A DNA stretch of 64,000 bases from Nectonema munidae (Eukaryota > Nematomorpha > Nectonematoida > Nectonematidae). A program made the position numbers and the translations under genes. Positions 27,001 to 35,555 of this stretch are shown piece after piece (within the stretch, counting starts at the first letter, position 1; each line of letters starts with the position of its first letter). Where the stretch lies: assembly GCA_030549495.1 (NCBI GenBank), contig JAUIRK010000333.1, forward strand, positions 434,001 to 498,000, in the 5' to 3' direction. A model generated the notes under the pieces. The model ran no database searches. It was not told the DNA's origin and saw only the letters and a program-made list of their open reading frames with translations.

Positions 27001-28118
27001 TGTACAATTTATGCATATTACTAAGTAATTATGGCGCAAGCGTGTACTTTAGATTACTGATTATGGTATATTAACATATATGTAGAAAATTACAATGCTA
27101 ATAAAATAATGAAGTGATACAAATGTTGAATAAAATATATAACTTATTTGAAAAGTAGAAGGTAAGGACAATTTACCAAAGTTGAAAAAATCAATTAATA
27201 CAAAAGTGACACAGAAGCATTATATAACTCAAATTTTACTATCATGATTAGATTCATTTTCATCATGATGGTTAATTTTAAAATCATATTTTTTGTACAG
27301 TATTTATTTAATTCATATTATATAACTTCCAATAAATAAACGATAATCGTATAAACGAAATTCATTAAAAATTATACGTTTTTCATGACTCTAAATTTGA
27401 AAGATTTCAGCCTGGCAAGTTCATGTAAGCTTAATTAACTAAAGGCTTAGATTTCAATTTTTACAAAACGACAATAAACAAATAGGAAAAAATGCAATAG
27501 GAATAGCTATAGTTTGGAAAAAATTTAACTACGTAAAGTTTAGTAATTGAAAAGTTCAACTATATAATTACATAATGCATAAATTTATTAAATAAAAAAT
27601 TTCCATATGAAAAAAACAATTCATATAGAATGAAAAAATCTTATCTATTTTATTAGCTTACTTTTTAATTTTTATCTTATTCTAAATTATTAGTTACACA
27701 CATTTGAGACTAATAGTGTTACTATAAATCAGGTCCCATAATTTCTCACCTTGGTATCTCATTTCCCATTTAGACCATTGAAAAATTATAATAAAAGCTA
27801 CATTTAACCCATTTAAGACCAAGCAAAGCAGACGATATCTAAAAAACACAGACGATTTATATTCAAAGTAATTGAAAAAAGCAGACGAAGATGAAATTAC
27901 TTATGTTCCAAAATAGGAACATTGGTCGTTAATGGGTTAATATAATTTTAGAACGATAAAAAATTTATGGAAAAAATCTAAAAAAAATTACCTTAGCAGA
28001 ATATATTAATGGACCGTGATAACACAAAACTTCTTCGTCTGAAAAAAAAATTTTATAGAACAAAATTCAAAAGTTAGTAAAAATTTATAAACATACTTAT
28101 GGAAAAACATTCCCTCAT
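11746..28118 (-). CDS. MORF4L1: MRG15/MORF4L1 chromodomain protein, spliced, ~333 aa
   Basis: This is a chromatin reader found in NuA4/TIP60 acetyltransferase and SIN3/Rpd3S deacetylase complexes; the family's chromodomain binds H3K36me-type marks. Exons on the minus strand, in gene order: tentative first exon 28097-28118, then 27992-28038, 23840-23910, 17878-17961, 17726-17823, 16274-16607 and 11746-12091. The splice phases join without conflict, giving about 333 aa, close to the short human isoform (323 aa). The chromodomain cage residues are kept (His and Tyr in CYHGPLIY; Tyr, Trp, Trp in HYKGWNKKWDEW). A Lys/Asn-rich linker precedes a complete MRG domain (LLYYFERPQYADEL, YEYHRK-type end). 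The introns carry many mobile elements, listed separately. The longer MSL3 paralogue is less likely because the linker is short. The start exon is the weakest part. Confidence 0.9.
12110..14390. other. MRG15 intron sequence
   Basis: AT-rich intron. At 13745-13795 is a GC-rich phrase (GGAGGGCCTAGGCCCACCCC) that looks like a repeat end, but no partner was found. The open frames here lack conserved sequence. Confidence 0.4.
14400..14940 (+). mobile_element. RTE-like LINE, C-terminal fragment
   Basis: The plus strand encodes, in broken frames, SGVLCGRRRMSVKLKRRWYK (about 14467-14530) and then MTEIEGIERHLEEYRMRWLH and LERMDAKRLM (about 14650-14740). These correspond to the segment after the reverse transcriptase in RTE-type elements, where SGVLCDRRMPVKLKGKVY is typical. 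Internal stops and frame changes make it non-functional. It sits in the last MRG15 intron, antisense to the gene. Confidence 0.65.
14941..16270. other. MRG15 intron sequence
   Basis: AT-rich, with no recognisable element or gene. Confidence 0.4.
16274..16607 (-). CDS. MORF4L1: MRG15 exon: linker and start of MRG domain
   Basis: Spans an acceptor CTTTTTAG before TT-ACA-AGG and a strong donor TC|GTAAGT. It encodes an acidic/Asn-rich linker (SSHNNNNNERTS) and the N-terminal MRG segment FEFSHFFQSCLLDDCEYINK, then LLTLPSKLTVDKIIADYVNY, which matches LPAKKNVDSILEDYANY in human MRG15. The frame stays open through the donor and meets a stop just past it. Confidence 0.9.
16610..17720. other. MRG15 intron sequence
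   Basis: AT-rich, no further feature supported. Confidence 0.4.
17726..17823 (-). CDS. MORF4L1: MRG15 exon: basic linker
   Basis: Acceptor TTCTTTTTAG, donor TTAG|GTATCA. It encodes TKNTTQTTIMTPLNPKKNAK and IRHSVKEKKVKL, a Lys/Thr-rich linker between the chromodomain and the MRG domain. It is assigned by position, phase and composition; linkers are not conserved in sequence. Confidence 0.75.
17878..17961 (-). CDS. MORF4L1: MRG15 exon: end of chromodomain
   Basis: Acceptor TTTTTCTTAAG, donor TTGT|GTAAGTG. It encodes WDEWVNESRLLEFTDENVEK, matching WDEWVPESRVLKYVDTNLQK of human MRG15, including a Trp of the methyl-lysine cage. Confidence 0.92.
17965..19415. other. MRG15 intron sequence
   Basis: AT-rich intron upstream of the Tc1-type insertion. 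No coding or element evidence. Confidence 0.4.
19421..20905 (+). mobile_element. Tc1/mariner-superfamily element, full-length but broken
   Basis: About 1.48 kb. The ends are TA-CCATTTTTACTTTAAGTTCG at 19421 and, in reverse complement, TA-CCATTTTTAATTTAACTACG at 20905, each going on to GTCTTTTTTCACT. The transposase is on the plus strand: an HTH start (RSELVKMVISDGLNILEASK at about 19857), VFVDES with the first catalytic Asp near 20208, and a C-terminal FLSPYSYMLNP. The element has frame changes and stops, and the last catalytic position (NP[IM]E in relatives) reads NPMK here, so it is dead. It lies in an MRG15 intron, antisense. Confidence 0.85.
20910..21300. other. MRG15 intron sequence
   Basis: AT-rich, no supported feature. 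Confidence 0.35.
21310..21560 (-). mobile_element. Penelope-like element relic, GIY-YIG region (2)
   Basis: The minus strand, about 21335-21490, reads VKNFIYKINCNICKQ, then a stop, then IAETCRPRIFRFREHLQDIK. This is the full IY.I.C..C......ET.R....R..EH pattern of the GIY-YIG domain of Penelope-like retroelements. Only the endonuclease region is recognisable and it carries a stop codon. The orientation is the same as the MRG15 host gene. Confidence 0.75.
21565..22165. other. MRG15 intron sequence
   Basis: AT-rich. No element ends or coding signals that I can support. Confidence 0.35.
22173..22760 (-). pseudogene. Unidentified coding-like block with C-terminal membrane segment, one in-frame stop
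   Basis: On the minus strand one frame is open for about 190 codons except for a single TAA at 22410-22412. The first half reads SDFDLLVLKQLQQKALDMMC, SLANRILDRADSVFGLQSLS and LVLQDLLVIRSRLFDNPAIR, a helix-rich composition that does not look random. The second half ends in a hydrophobic stretch ICLFSLFLFSVLAIFFIIRR, a likely transmembrane anchor. There is no ATG at the front, and in-frame codons extend to 22760 before a stop. I do not recognise the family. It could be a decayed gene copy in the MRG15 intron (same strand) or an exon of a nested gene. Confidence 0.35.
23030..23150 (+). repeat. Dispersed repeat shared with 46935-47160
   Basis: The phrases ATACAACATATTACTTTCAA and GCGCTTTCCTATATACATGA recur in the same order at 46947-46970 and 47088-47112. 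No coding potential. Confidence 0.6.
23210..23420 (+). repeat. Dispersed repeat shared with 26100-26275
   Basis: Shared phrases include ATTCGACTTGATAAAATCA (23280; ATTTGACTTGATAAAATTA at 26151) and TTCATTGAACAAAAATTCCT (23373; TTCATTGGATAAAAATTCTT at 26230). Both copies are in the same orientation within the MRG15 intron. Confidence 0.6.
23585..23694. repeat. 55-bp perfect tandem duplication
   Basis: Two adjacent copies of a 55-bp unit beginning ATCCTTTAAAATACATTCAT and ending AAAAAATAAAA. I see no differences, so the duplication is recent. Confidence 0.85.
23840..23910 (-). CDS. MORF4L1: MRG15 exon: chromodomain core
   Basis: Acceptor CTTTTATCAG, donor AAGAA|GTATTT. It encodes IIKVQSEDKNRGKYLVHYKG followed by WNKK. 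KYLVHYKGWNKK matches the YFIHYSGWNKN strand of the MRG15 chromodomain, with two aromatic cage residues kept. Confidence 0.93.
24370..25260 (+). mobile_element. piggyBac transposase relic
   Basis: The plus strand shows a piggyBac core in several frames: KPSKFGIKFWMLCDAHGYYA (about 24430), CGNFFTSLSCARNLL (about 24602), VDTADKLLKAYSTKTGSRRW and PLAVFFNLLGI (about 24905-24990). Remnants of the C-terminal Cys-rich domain lie near 25160-25240. The N-terminal third and clear TTAA-bounded ends are missing. Frame changes occur between the blocks, so it is not functional. It is inside an MRG15 intron, antisense. Confidence 0.75.
25262..26095. other. MRG15 intron sequence
   Basis: Contains a 14-bp palindrome CGGTCAATTGACCG at 25369-25382. 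Otherwise AT-rich with no supported gene. Confidence 0.35.
26100..26275 (+). repeat. Dispersed repeat shared with 23210-23420
   Basis: A diverged second copy of the repeat at 23210. It is followed directly by a GC-rich phrase TTCGCCCCCGCGAAAATTTT at 26286, which resembles phrases at 3433 and 4245. Confidence 0.55.
26330..27800. other. MRG15 intron sequence
   Basis: AT-rich with no coding frame, element end or RNA gene that I can support. Confidence 0.4.
27804..27940 (+). repeat. piggyBac-type MITE, single copy
   Basis: The same family as the array at 8192-9020: TTAACCCATTTAAGACCAAG at the left and GGTCGTTAATGGGTTAA at the right, about 137 bp between TTAA sites. It lies 50 bp downstream (in gene direction) of the donor of MRG15 exon 27992-28038, inside the intron. 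Confidence 0.88.
27992..28038 (-). CDS. MORF4L1: MRG15 exon: start of chromodomain
   Basis: A 47-nt exon with acceptor TTTTTTTTCAG and donor GCTAAG|GTAATT. It encodes EEVLCYHGPLIYSAK, matching GERVLCFHGPLLYEAK of human MRG15; the His and second Tyr are cage residues. Its phase joins to the 23840-23910 exon at AAG|ATC. Confidence 0.92.
28097..28118 (-). CDS. MORF4L1: MRG15 tentative first exon
   Basis: A 22-nt segment with an ATG at 28116-28118 (MRECFSI) and the donor A|GTATGT. It fits the phase of the next exon and leaves a 58-bp intron. A different, more distant first exon remains possible, because MRG15 N-termini are not conserved ahead of the chromodomain. Confidence 0.4.
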
Positions 28119-28639
28119 AATTACATAGGGTGTGACTAACGAATTACTGTTCTATGGGTGCTGCAAAAAAATTTTAATTACAAAAAATACAGATTATAAA
28201 CAAACAAAACTCAACTTACTAATATAACTTGGTGTTTGAAAAATGAAAATAAATAGATTTAAGTATTTTATATGGTAAAAAAATTGTTTATGATTTAAAA
28301 ACAGATTTTATGCTTCCATTTCTGTTGTCTAGAATGAATATCTTTTGTTAGCAAGCCAAAATAAAATATTTAAAAAAGAAATTTAAATTTTATATTTTTC
28401 TTTTTATTATGTTACTTTGATTTTATTAAACTTCAATATTTTCAAATAATAAATTTCTAAGTTTTATTTTTTTTAAATAATATTTTTAGTAAGTCTGATA
28501 ATACAAAATAATTTTAATTTTAACAATGGGTATAATTTTTCTTCAATTATAACTAAATTGTGAATTAAAAAGCTTGACATCAGATTCAATTTCAATTTTT
28601 TTGATAATTCTGCATTATACATTTTTTCACAGATGAGTT

Positions 28640-29480
28640 CTCAATACCCGATTCTTTACTTGATGTTATGGATGATGAAATAGCCAATATATTTAATATT
28701 GCTAAGCAGGGTGGACTGAAAGCACTTTTGTCTAGAGAAACATCTAAAGGTAATATCTCTAAATCCTCCTTATATTTGTTAAAAAAAATTTATGATAACT
28801 TAACAAAAAATCAAGAAATAATTTCGAAGTTGGACGAACTTAATGAACAGTTTGATTATAAATTTTAAGTACTCAATGATAATTTGTCTAAATTGAGTCA
28901 AAGTTATGAAGCACCAACAAACAAAAAGTGCTATATTCAGATGTTGGTAAGAGTTGTTTTTGTTAGTCAAGTCCAACGATGCTGATTTAAAAGAAGACAT
29001 CCAGAAGTCGAAGTGTTGTCTTACTACTTTACCTGTTAATTTCATTAAAGAAAAAAAGAACTCCATAAAAATCAGCTTTCCTGATATATCTATTTTAAAA
29101 AAAGCTCAAAAATTGGTGTCTGAAGTAGACATTTCTTCCAAAAAAATTGAACCCTTACTTTCTAGGCAACATTTGCATTTCAATGAAAATGTTTCTAAAG
29201 ATAACATCATTAATGACATTCTATCAAAAACTCATACATAAAAAAGCTAGCGGATGATGGAAAAGTTTTTAATATTTTGTATATTAAAAATTCGAAATTT
29301 GATGGAAAAAAGTTGGTTACCTTCAAGTTATCACCCGAAATTTACGATTAGATCAAAAGTAATATTTTTAATATTTTTTTGACTATAGTATGGTCAAATG
29401 TTACCCGCATTACCGTAAAAATAGTGTAATATGTAAGTTTTGTGCTGAAATGTTGGGTGATGATCCAGAAGCTTAGCTGG
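28640..29480 (+). mobile_element. Non-LTR retrotransposon ORF1-like relic
   Basis: The plus-strand blocks VMDDEIANIFNIAKQGGLKA, LDELNEQFDYKF, VKSNDADLKEDIQKSKC, LPVNFIKEKKNSIKISFPD and KKLADDGKVFNILYIKNSKF follow one another in alternating frames. Coiled-coil text is followed by an RRM-like domain and then Cys-rich remnants (VICKFCAEM), which is the layout of LINE ORF1 proteins. No reverse transcriptase follows. The family assignment is inference from layout. Confidence 0.45.
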
Positions 29481-29639
29481 ATGGAGTTGTTGCAAAGCAG
29501 CTTAGTCAAATAAGGCGTCTGCACAATTTTCCCTCAGCAAAAGTGCAAAATTGTTTCCCTCTTCCAAAGTGCATGCAAATTATAAAAGAATTTGCATGAA
29601 GTCCTATCAAGTCAATGGAAATAGTTTCTTACAAAGATC

Positions 29640-29830
29640 CATTCATTTGATTAGGGTTGTTACAGGAAAATTTGCATAGTATATTTCTAGTGTATAAATA
29701 CTAGTGTGTTTGTCAGAATAGACACGCTTCTTCTTTGGCTTTCAATAAATTGTACCTTCTTTTATTTTTCTCTTTCTCTGGTTAAAACAACAATATTTAA
29801 TTTCGATTTTGTTTAGAGTCGGGAGCCTTG
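29640..29830 (+). mobile_element. Possible solo-LTR-like fossil
   Basis: Begins TGTTACAGG, with a TATA-like element near 29692 and AATAAA near 29745, the arrangement of a short LTR. No partner LTR, internal region or target duplication could be recognised, so it is at most an old fragment of unknown LTR family and is not functional. Confidence 0.2.
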
Positions 29831-30032
29831 GTGATCGAAACCATGACCTTCAACTTTTAACCCTTATAAATGTGGTGAAAAAAACTTCCTAAAGCTAGTG
29901 TTTGTTACATTTTGTAACATATACTTTTAATCTATAAAATGTTTTTTATATCAAAATTTATTCCTACTTATTTCTATAAAAACTAAAAAACGTCAAAATA
30001 GATCAATTTTAAAAGCTTTATTTAAATAAAAA

Positions 30033-31085
30033 TTATGAGCATGAATCACAAATTATTTTTTTAGCGCATCTTTTATGTAGCGTACAAACAAACTGAGAAC
30101 AGTTGTCACATTTTGAACGAGCACATTTTCGGCATAAGAAGCATCTTCCTACTTTTTTATTTTCTCTGCACATTTTTATATTTTTTTCAATTATACCAAA
30201 AAGTTTCGCAGCCTCTAAATTTTTCGAGGAAAGCTTTTTGTTATTTTTATACCTGTAATCAACAGAAGCTTTGGTTAGATTTATGGTCAAGTTTTTCATG
30301 AAATCTCTTCTGGTTTGAAAACAGCCCTCATTTTTTGATAATATAAATGAGTTGTTTACTGCTACGTCAATCATATTAAATAAAAATAAAAGAGGCCATC
30401 TGTTTGTTTTTCTTCGACATGTAAATTCTTCAAGATTTTGGTCAAGTTAGTCTACTCCTTTTTTACCATAATTATAATCAAGAATCAATGTAGGGCGCAT
30501 CTCTTTTTCGTTTACTACTTCTTCTCCATGGTGTGATGAACTGAGCAAGATAACATTTTTATTTTTCTTAGCGATATATGACACCAAAATTATTTTGTTC
30601 TCGTGATCATGCAAAAAAATAGACGAATAAAGCAGTCTTTTTTTATTTTTCATAATTTTAGGTACTTCTCGTCGATGATTTCTAATTGTGCCAAGTAAAG
30701 TTAGATTATGTTCTAAAAGACACTTTGCAAGTTCGTGAGAGGTAAAAAAGTGATCGGTGACAACATCGCGACCAGTATCATAAAACGGTTTTGACAATTC
30801 TAGAACAACGTCTTTACCCAGACCCCTATGTACTACGCCATTTTCTTTGCCTTGATAAACTTTTCCTTTCAATGCATAACCATTTTCTGCATCACAGATC
30901 CAAAATATTTTTAATCCATACTTTCTTGGCTTAGAAGGAATATACGTGCGTCCAGGAACTTTACCTCTATAACCCAACAACTGTTCATCAACAGTAAGTG
31001 TCTCGGAAGGTTCAAAATACTTTGCCAGGTTATTATTGAAGATATCCCATATCTCTCTTACCACCGTGATTCTATCATTTTTCAC
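30033..31085 (-). CDS. piggyBac transposase, catalytic core and C-terminal finger (one stop)
   Basis: Reads TLTVDEQLLGYRGKVPGRTY, then KPRKYGLKIFWICD, VVTDHFFTSHELAKCLLEHN and LDYNYGKKGVD, then a TAA, then LDQNLEEFTCRRKTNRWPLL in the same frame and on to the Cys-rich end at 30033. The Asp residues of VDEQ, ICD, VVTD and GVD occupy the positions of the family's catalytic and adjacent acidic residues. A piggyBac transposase cuts and pastes DNA at TTAA. This copy cannot make a full protein without read-through of the stop. Confidence 0.88.
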
Positions 31086-31821
31086 TCTTTCCTTTCGACT
31101 TCTGAAATTATCAAATCTAACAGTTCGTAAAAAAATTGAAATCTTTGCAACCCCATGACTACTCTATAAAAAGGTCTACCTTCAAACGGATTCCATAATT
31201 CCTGGAGAGAAGTGAAGTTGTCTCTGTCCAAACCAGCTCTGATTATCAAGGCTAAGCAAGCTTTTATTTCATCGAGTGAAAAAAATTTCATGTAAAAATA
31301 TTGATTTTTAGCAAATCTCTTTATATCAGATACCTTACGGTTGGTATACTTCTGAATTATATAAAAAATTGATTGATAAAAAAAAAGTTCAAACAAGGAA
31401 TCAGAATTGAAGTCATTGATGCTTTTTTTTGTTTTACAACAATATTTCTAGCTCTTCTTCTACCATCAAACGATTGCATAGAAAAATTTATTCCATTAGC
31501 ATTAAACTTTTCGGGTTCAATTTCAGCATTAGAAGAATCACTAGCTTCGGTGTCATTGTCAGTGTTAGAAGAACATTCATTCTCTTTATACAATTCTTCC
31601 AAATCAGAATATGAGTTTTCCTCGACACTTTTATCCCCACAATAATTTTCATCAAGATGATCAGATGTTTCTTCTGAATAAATATTTTTGTCATAAAAAA
31701 ATTCTTCACTATCTCCATTTTCTACATTTTGTATTGTGTTAGATTCTTCACTTTCTTCTTTTTTATTAGAAAGAAGTAAGAATTTTAATCCTGTTTTGTG
31801 CAAAAGCCTTATAGACTCCAT
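31082..31821 (-). CDS. piggyBac transposase, N-terminal part (frameshifted)
   Basis: The upstream frame starts MESIRLLHKTG and is rich in Asp/Glu/Ser. It ends in a run of A/T where the frame changes; the next frame carries SLDEIKACLALIIRAGLDRD and NPFEGRPFYRVVMGLQRFQF, the conserved N-terminal helical region of piggyBac transposases. It then changes frame again into the catalytic part at about 31083. Confidence 0.82.
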
Positions 31822-32099
31822 TTTATTATAAAAACAATAAGGAGGAGCAAAAGTAAATAAAAAAAAAGAAAATCATTAAAAAACAAAAATAATATGAAGT
31901 GCTGCAAAAAATCTTTAAAATAGAAAAAATGACGCAATAATTTATTGATTTTTTTTATTTATAACAAAAAGATATTTTAATTATAGATGCTCATAAAGTT
32001 TTATCTAATAAAAAAAATCTAAGTCATGATTTTCTTTATTTAAAATTAAAATGTTACAAAATTTAACAAACACTAGTATAAGGGTTAAGATGAGAGGTA

Positions 32100-33360
32100 G
32101 ACCCTTACAACCTGAGTCTTGTATAAAAAGAGCATAGTATATTATTTTTTATAAAAATAAAATCAGTGACAGCTAATTATTTAGCATACAAACAAACAAA
32201 CCAAGGATACTCTTTTTAGCAGTCGATGTTTAAATTTATATGATTTATTTATAGCTAAGATTTTTTAATTCCTTTCCACTCACCCTAGATTTTTGTATAA
32301 TAAAAATTTATGCGATTTAATTTTTTTATTCTTAGCATATTTTTAGGTAATTATTAAAATGGCCGATTCTTACATTTTAAAACGTTTTGTAATATTTATA
32401 TTCAATTAGTTATAAAGAGTTTAAAGAAATCCATATGATTTTAATTTAGCTTGGTAAAATAACTTTTTTCGAAAACTTTTGTATTTACTGGATTTATTGT
32501 AATTGGCCTATAATTATCAATTTCAAACGTTGAACCTTTTTTCCAATAATCAGCCTTTATTTAGACAAGAATGAAAAATGAAAACAAGTGGAATACACAA
32601 TGTTTTTTCAAAGTTTAATATCTTAGTGAATAAATTTCTTTTCATTTTACTTTGGAAAATTATAGCTTTTCATAGATCTACCATGTATTTCTATGGAGGC
32701 AGGATTTATGGCTACCATGAGCTTGATAAATTTACGGCATTCGCAGTTCGTTGAATCAGCAGTTTATGCCAGCGATATGGCGTTTCAAATTAAGAAATAT
32801 ATAATACTTTCAGAAAATTTTCAATATAGTTACGCTTTTTGACAAATAGACTGGCAAGCAGGATCTAAAATTGAATGAATAGAATGGTTTATTCCTGATT
32901 TTATTATGGAGAGAACAAGATCACTACTCATCTGAAGCCACATAGCCTTTATCCCTCCTTATTGCTTTTCCCCAGTTTTTGAGTCCGAGGGTCACAATTG
33001 CCCTTTCAGAATTGAAAGTGTTCTATTACCGAAACACTGCGTATTGTAATCAAAGAATCGAATTTTTTTTAGATATATCGTTGGCTCCCTTTGCTTTTAG
33101 CTTGCTTTGATAGATTACAAAGACGACGTTTTTCTTTTTATCCTAAAAGTAACGGAAGCCAAAGAATAAATATTTTTTGTTTGATTGTAATACATATTCC
33201 TTCAAGGTAAAACGTACATTACCTTGCTGCTTATTTTTTTGCAAAGTTTTATCCACGGATATACACACTTATACAATCATTAGTTCTTGAAGTTGACCTC
33301 TTTTTATGCGAATAATATTTTTGCAGCCTGTTTTTTATATTTTTACACGATATTTGTAAG
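32100..33360. other. Intergenic interval
   Basis: AT-rich, between the piggyBac element and the LINE fragment. Nothing else supported. Confidence 0.4.
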
Positions 33361-33369
33361 AATTTGATC

Positions 33370-33625
33370 TCTCGTTGAAAATGAAGGGTTCCTCAAAAAT
33401 ACTACTCATTTCAAATATTTAGGAGTAACGCTTAACTCTAAATTAAATTTTCGGAAGCATTACGATAATGTAATGAAAGAAATAACAATAGCCATAGAGA
33501 AAGAGAGTATCTAAATTAAAAAGTTTGATTGATTTGCAAACCAGATTAGGGTTAGGAAACTTATCCCTAACCTTTCGGCACATGTCAGAAACATTTATCT
33601 GCGCCCTAGCCCACTGTAAGCGTAT
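33370..33625 (+). mobile_element. LINE reverse-transcriptase C-terminal fragment (jockey/CR1-like)
   Basis: The plus-strand translation LKNTTHFKYLGVTLNSKLNF matches the FKYLGV.LD..L.W motif 3' of the catalytic site in jockey/CR1-type LINE reverse transcriptases. Flanking frames are broken. It ends about 100 bp before the BUD23 start. Confidence 0.6.
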
Positions 33626-33718
33626 TAATTTTTTTTAGGTGTTTTCCGTGTATAAAAATAGGCAATTTTACTTTAATATGATTTATTTTAGTTGTTCATT
33701 TATTTTCTATGTAAATGA

Positions 33719-34597
33719 GTGAATGAAATGAGCAAATCAAAGCGTCCAGAAAATTATGGCTCTGCTAGTAACTTCTATGATGCGTATGAAGCCAAAAAGT
33801 ATAGCGACAATTCCAGAATGATAGAGGTTCAAACCCAAATGTCAGAAAGAGCGATAGAATTACTGGCATTACCTAATGACGATGGAGGTCACTTGTTGCT
33901 GGACATCGGTTGTGGTTCCTGTCTCAGTGGCGAGTGCATTACGGAGTCAGGGAATGCATGGATTGGTTTGGATATCAGTACTGCGATGCTGAGTGTTGCA
34001 ACCGAACGAGAGGTTGAAGGCGATCTAATTCTTTGCGACATAGGGAGTGGATTGAGTTTTAGAGCGGGCATGTTTGATGGCGCGATTAGCATCTCTGCCT
34101 TACAGTGGCTCTGCTACTCAAATAAAAGCGACGAGTCTGTTGTAAAGCGATTATTCTCTTTTTTTACCTCCCTATTTTTCTGCATGTCTCACGGAGCGAG
34201 AGCCGTCTTTCAAATTTATCCAGATTCTGACTCTCAAATCGATTTGATGACACAACAATCTCTAAGAGCAGGCTTTCAAGGGGGAATCGTGATTGATTAC
34301 CCGAATAGTGCTAAAGCTAAGAAAATCTTCCTATGCCTTTTTGCTGGTTCATCCTTCCTCTCCAAATCGATTTCTCCCACTATCATACAAAATTCATCAA
34401 CTTCTGCAAAAAATGAAATACCTTATTTAGAATCAACTGTAGAGAGAAGAGTTAAAAAGAAACAAAAGAAGAAAAAAATGGAAATAAAAGGCAGCAAGAG
34501 TTGGATACTTCGAAAGAAAGAACTTAATCGAAGACGTGGCAAAGATGTAGTCAGAGATTCAAAATACTCTGCACGCAAAAGAAAGTGTGTTTATTGA
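33719..34597 (+). CDS. BUD23: BUD23/WBSCR22 18S rRNA m7G methyltransferase, 292 aa
   Basis: With its partner TRMT112, the family methylates N7 of a conserved guanosine in 18S rRNA (G1639 in human) and supports 40S maturation and export. One uninterrupted frame. The N-terminus RPENYGSASNFYDAYEAKKY and SRMIEVQTQM match human RPEHGG..LFYDE.EARKY and SRMIDIQTRM. SAM-binding motif I is DIGCGSCLSG (62-71), then GLDIS, SISALQWLC (about 124-132) and DYPNSAKAKK (193-202). The Lys/Arg-rich C-terminus KKKQKKKK...SARKRK is typical of the nucleolar form. Human and yeast enzymes have GCGTGLSG in motif I, so the Cys in place of the second Gly is unusual. A second Met at codon 4 could equally be the start. 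Confidence 0.95.
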   Translation: MNEMSKSKRPENYGSASNFYDAYEAKKYSDNSRMIEVQTQMSERAIELLALPNDDGGHLLLDIGCGSCLSGECITESGNAWIGLDISTAMLSVATEREVEGDLILCDIGSGLSFRAGMFDGAISISALQWLCYSNKSDESVVKRLFSFFTSLFFCMSHGARAVFQIYPDSDSQIDLMTQQSLRAGFQGGIVIDYPNSAKAKKIFLCLFAGSSFLSKSISPTIIQNSSTSAKNEIPYLESTVERRVKKKQKKKKMEIKGSKSWILRKKELNRRRGKDVVRDSKYSARKRKCVY

Positions 34598-34599
34598 TA

Positions 34600-35550
34600 A
34601 AAATAAGTGTCTTTCGTTTCAAACTTTAGAAATAGAACGTAAGAATAATTTGTTACGAAGGGTATAAATGACGTTACTTATTTACTTACTCTTTATTAAA
34701 AGTATCTTTACTTTCATATGCAACCAATTAAATATGTCATTTTTCATGATGACGATCATATAGCTAATTTGTACTTAGTAGTTCTAGCACGTTTTTTCAA
34801 AACTGCTGGACTAAAAGATATAAACCCCGACCAAAATAAATATGTGTTGAGTATATGATCTTAAAAATAGAACATTCTTTCGCGCGGATTCTCTTTTGAG
34901 GCTGTTGAAATGAGGGAACGTGCATGTACTATGTAACGCTATAGGCATTGCAGCCTTCTAGTTGGAAATGGGTGATCATTTATAAATAAGTAAGTATGTT
35001 TATTGAGAAAAAATAGTGTAAGACACCAGTGCTTAGAAGAGACAATGATAGAAAATACAAAAGTGTTGCAAAACTTGAAAAAAAAATCAATTGAGGAATA
35101 GTCTTTTTACAAAGGAGAATTTAGTGACAATCAGCAAATACGATATTTCGGATAGGTTAACTTTTTTACTAGATAAATGTATTCACTTAGATATATTCTT
35201 AAATTAATCAATAGCAGAAGTTTATGGCGCAGATGCTCTTCTAAATAATCATAAATTTATTTTTCATTTAGTGATTTTAGAATAGTAACTCCACTTTCCT
35301 CCATTCACGAAAGAAAAACCCTGCCCCATTATCTTAACAATTTAATTAAATTTATTTGAAATTAAAATTAAGTAAAGTTAATTCATTAGACAATTAGCAA
35401 TTAATTTCAGTACACACAATATGAACAGATATATATATATATATGCATATAATATATACATATGATGTAATGCACGTTTTATATGTAAATTATTTGGTGT
35501 AAGTAAAAAGCGATGCAATTCATAGCTGGAGTTGTATGCTATAAAAATGT
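34600..35550. other. Intergenic interval with (AT)n microsatellite
   Basis: Contains an (AT)n run at 35431-35445. No gene or element ends supported. Confidence 0.45.
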
Positions 35551-35555
35551 AAAAT

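Larger units (their letters stand above)
29857..32093 (-). mobile_element. piggyBac element with paired ends and TTAA sites, near-complete
   Basis: About 2.24 kb. The left end is TTAACCCTTATAAATGTG and the right end is TATAAGGGTTAA, with sub-terminal inverted matches TAGTGTTTGTTACATTTTGT at 29900 and ACAAAATTTAACAAACACTA at about 32056. The transposase is on the minus strand: an acidic N-terminus (31821 down to about 31390), a piggyBac core and a C-terminal Cys/His-rich finger (CFLCRKCARSKCDNC). Compared with relatives the coding region is broken in three places: two frame changes (near 31380 and 31083) and one in-frame TAA after GVD at 30447. The ends are nearly intact, so this is a young insertion. 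Confidence 0.9.
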
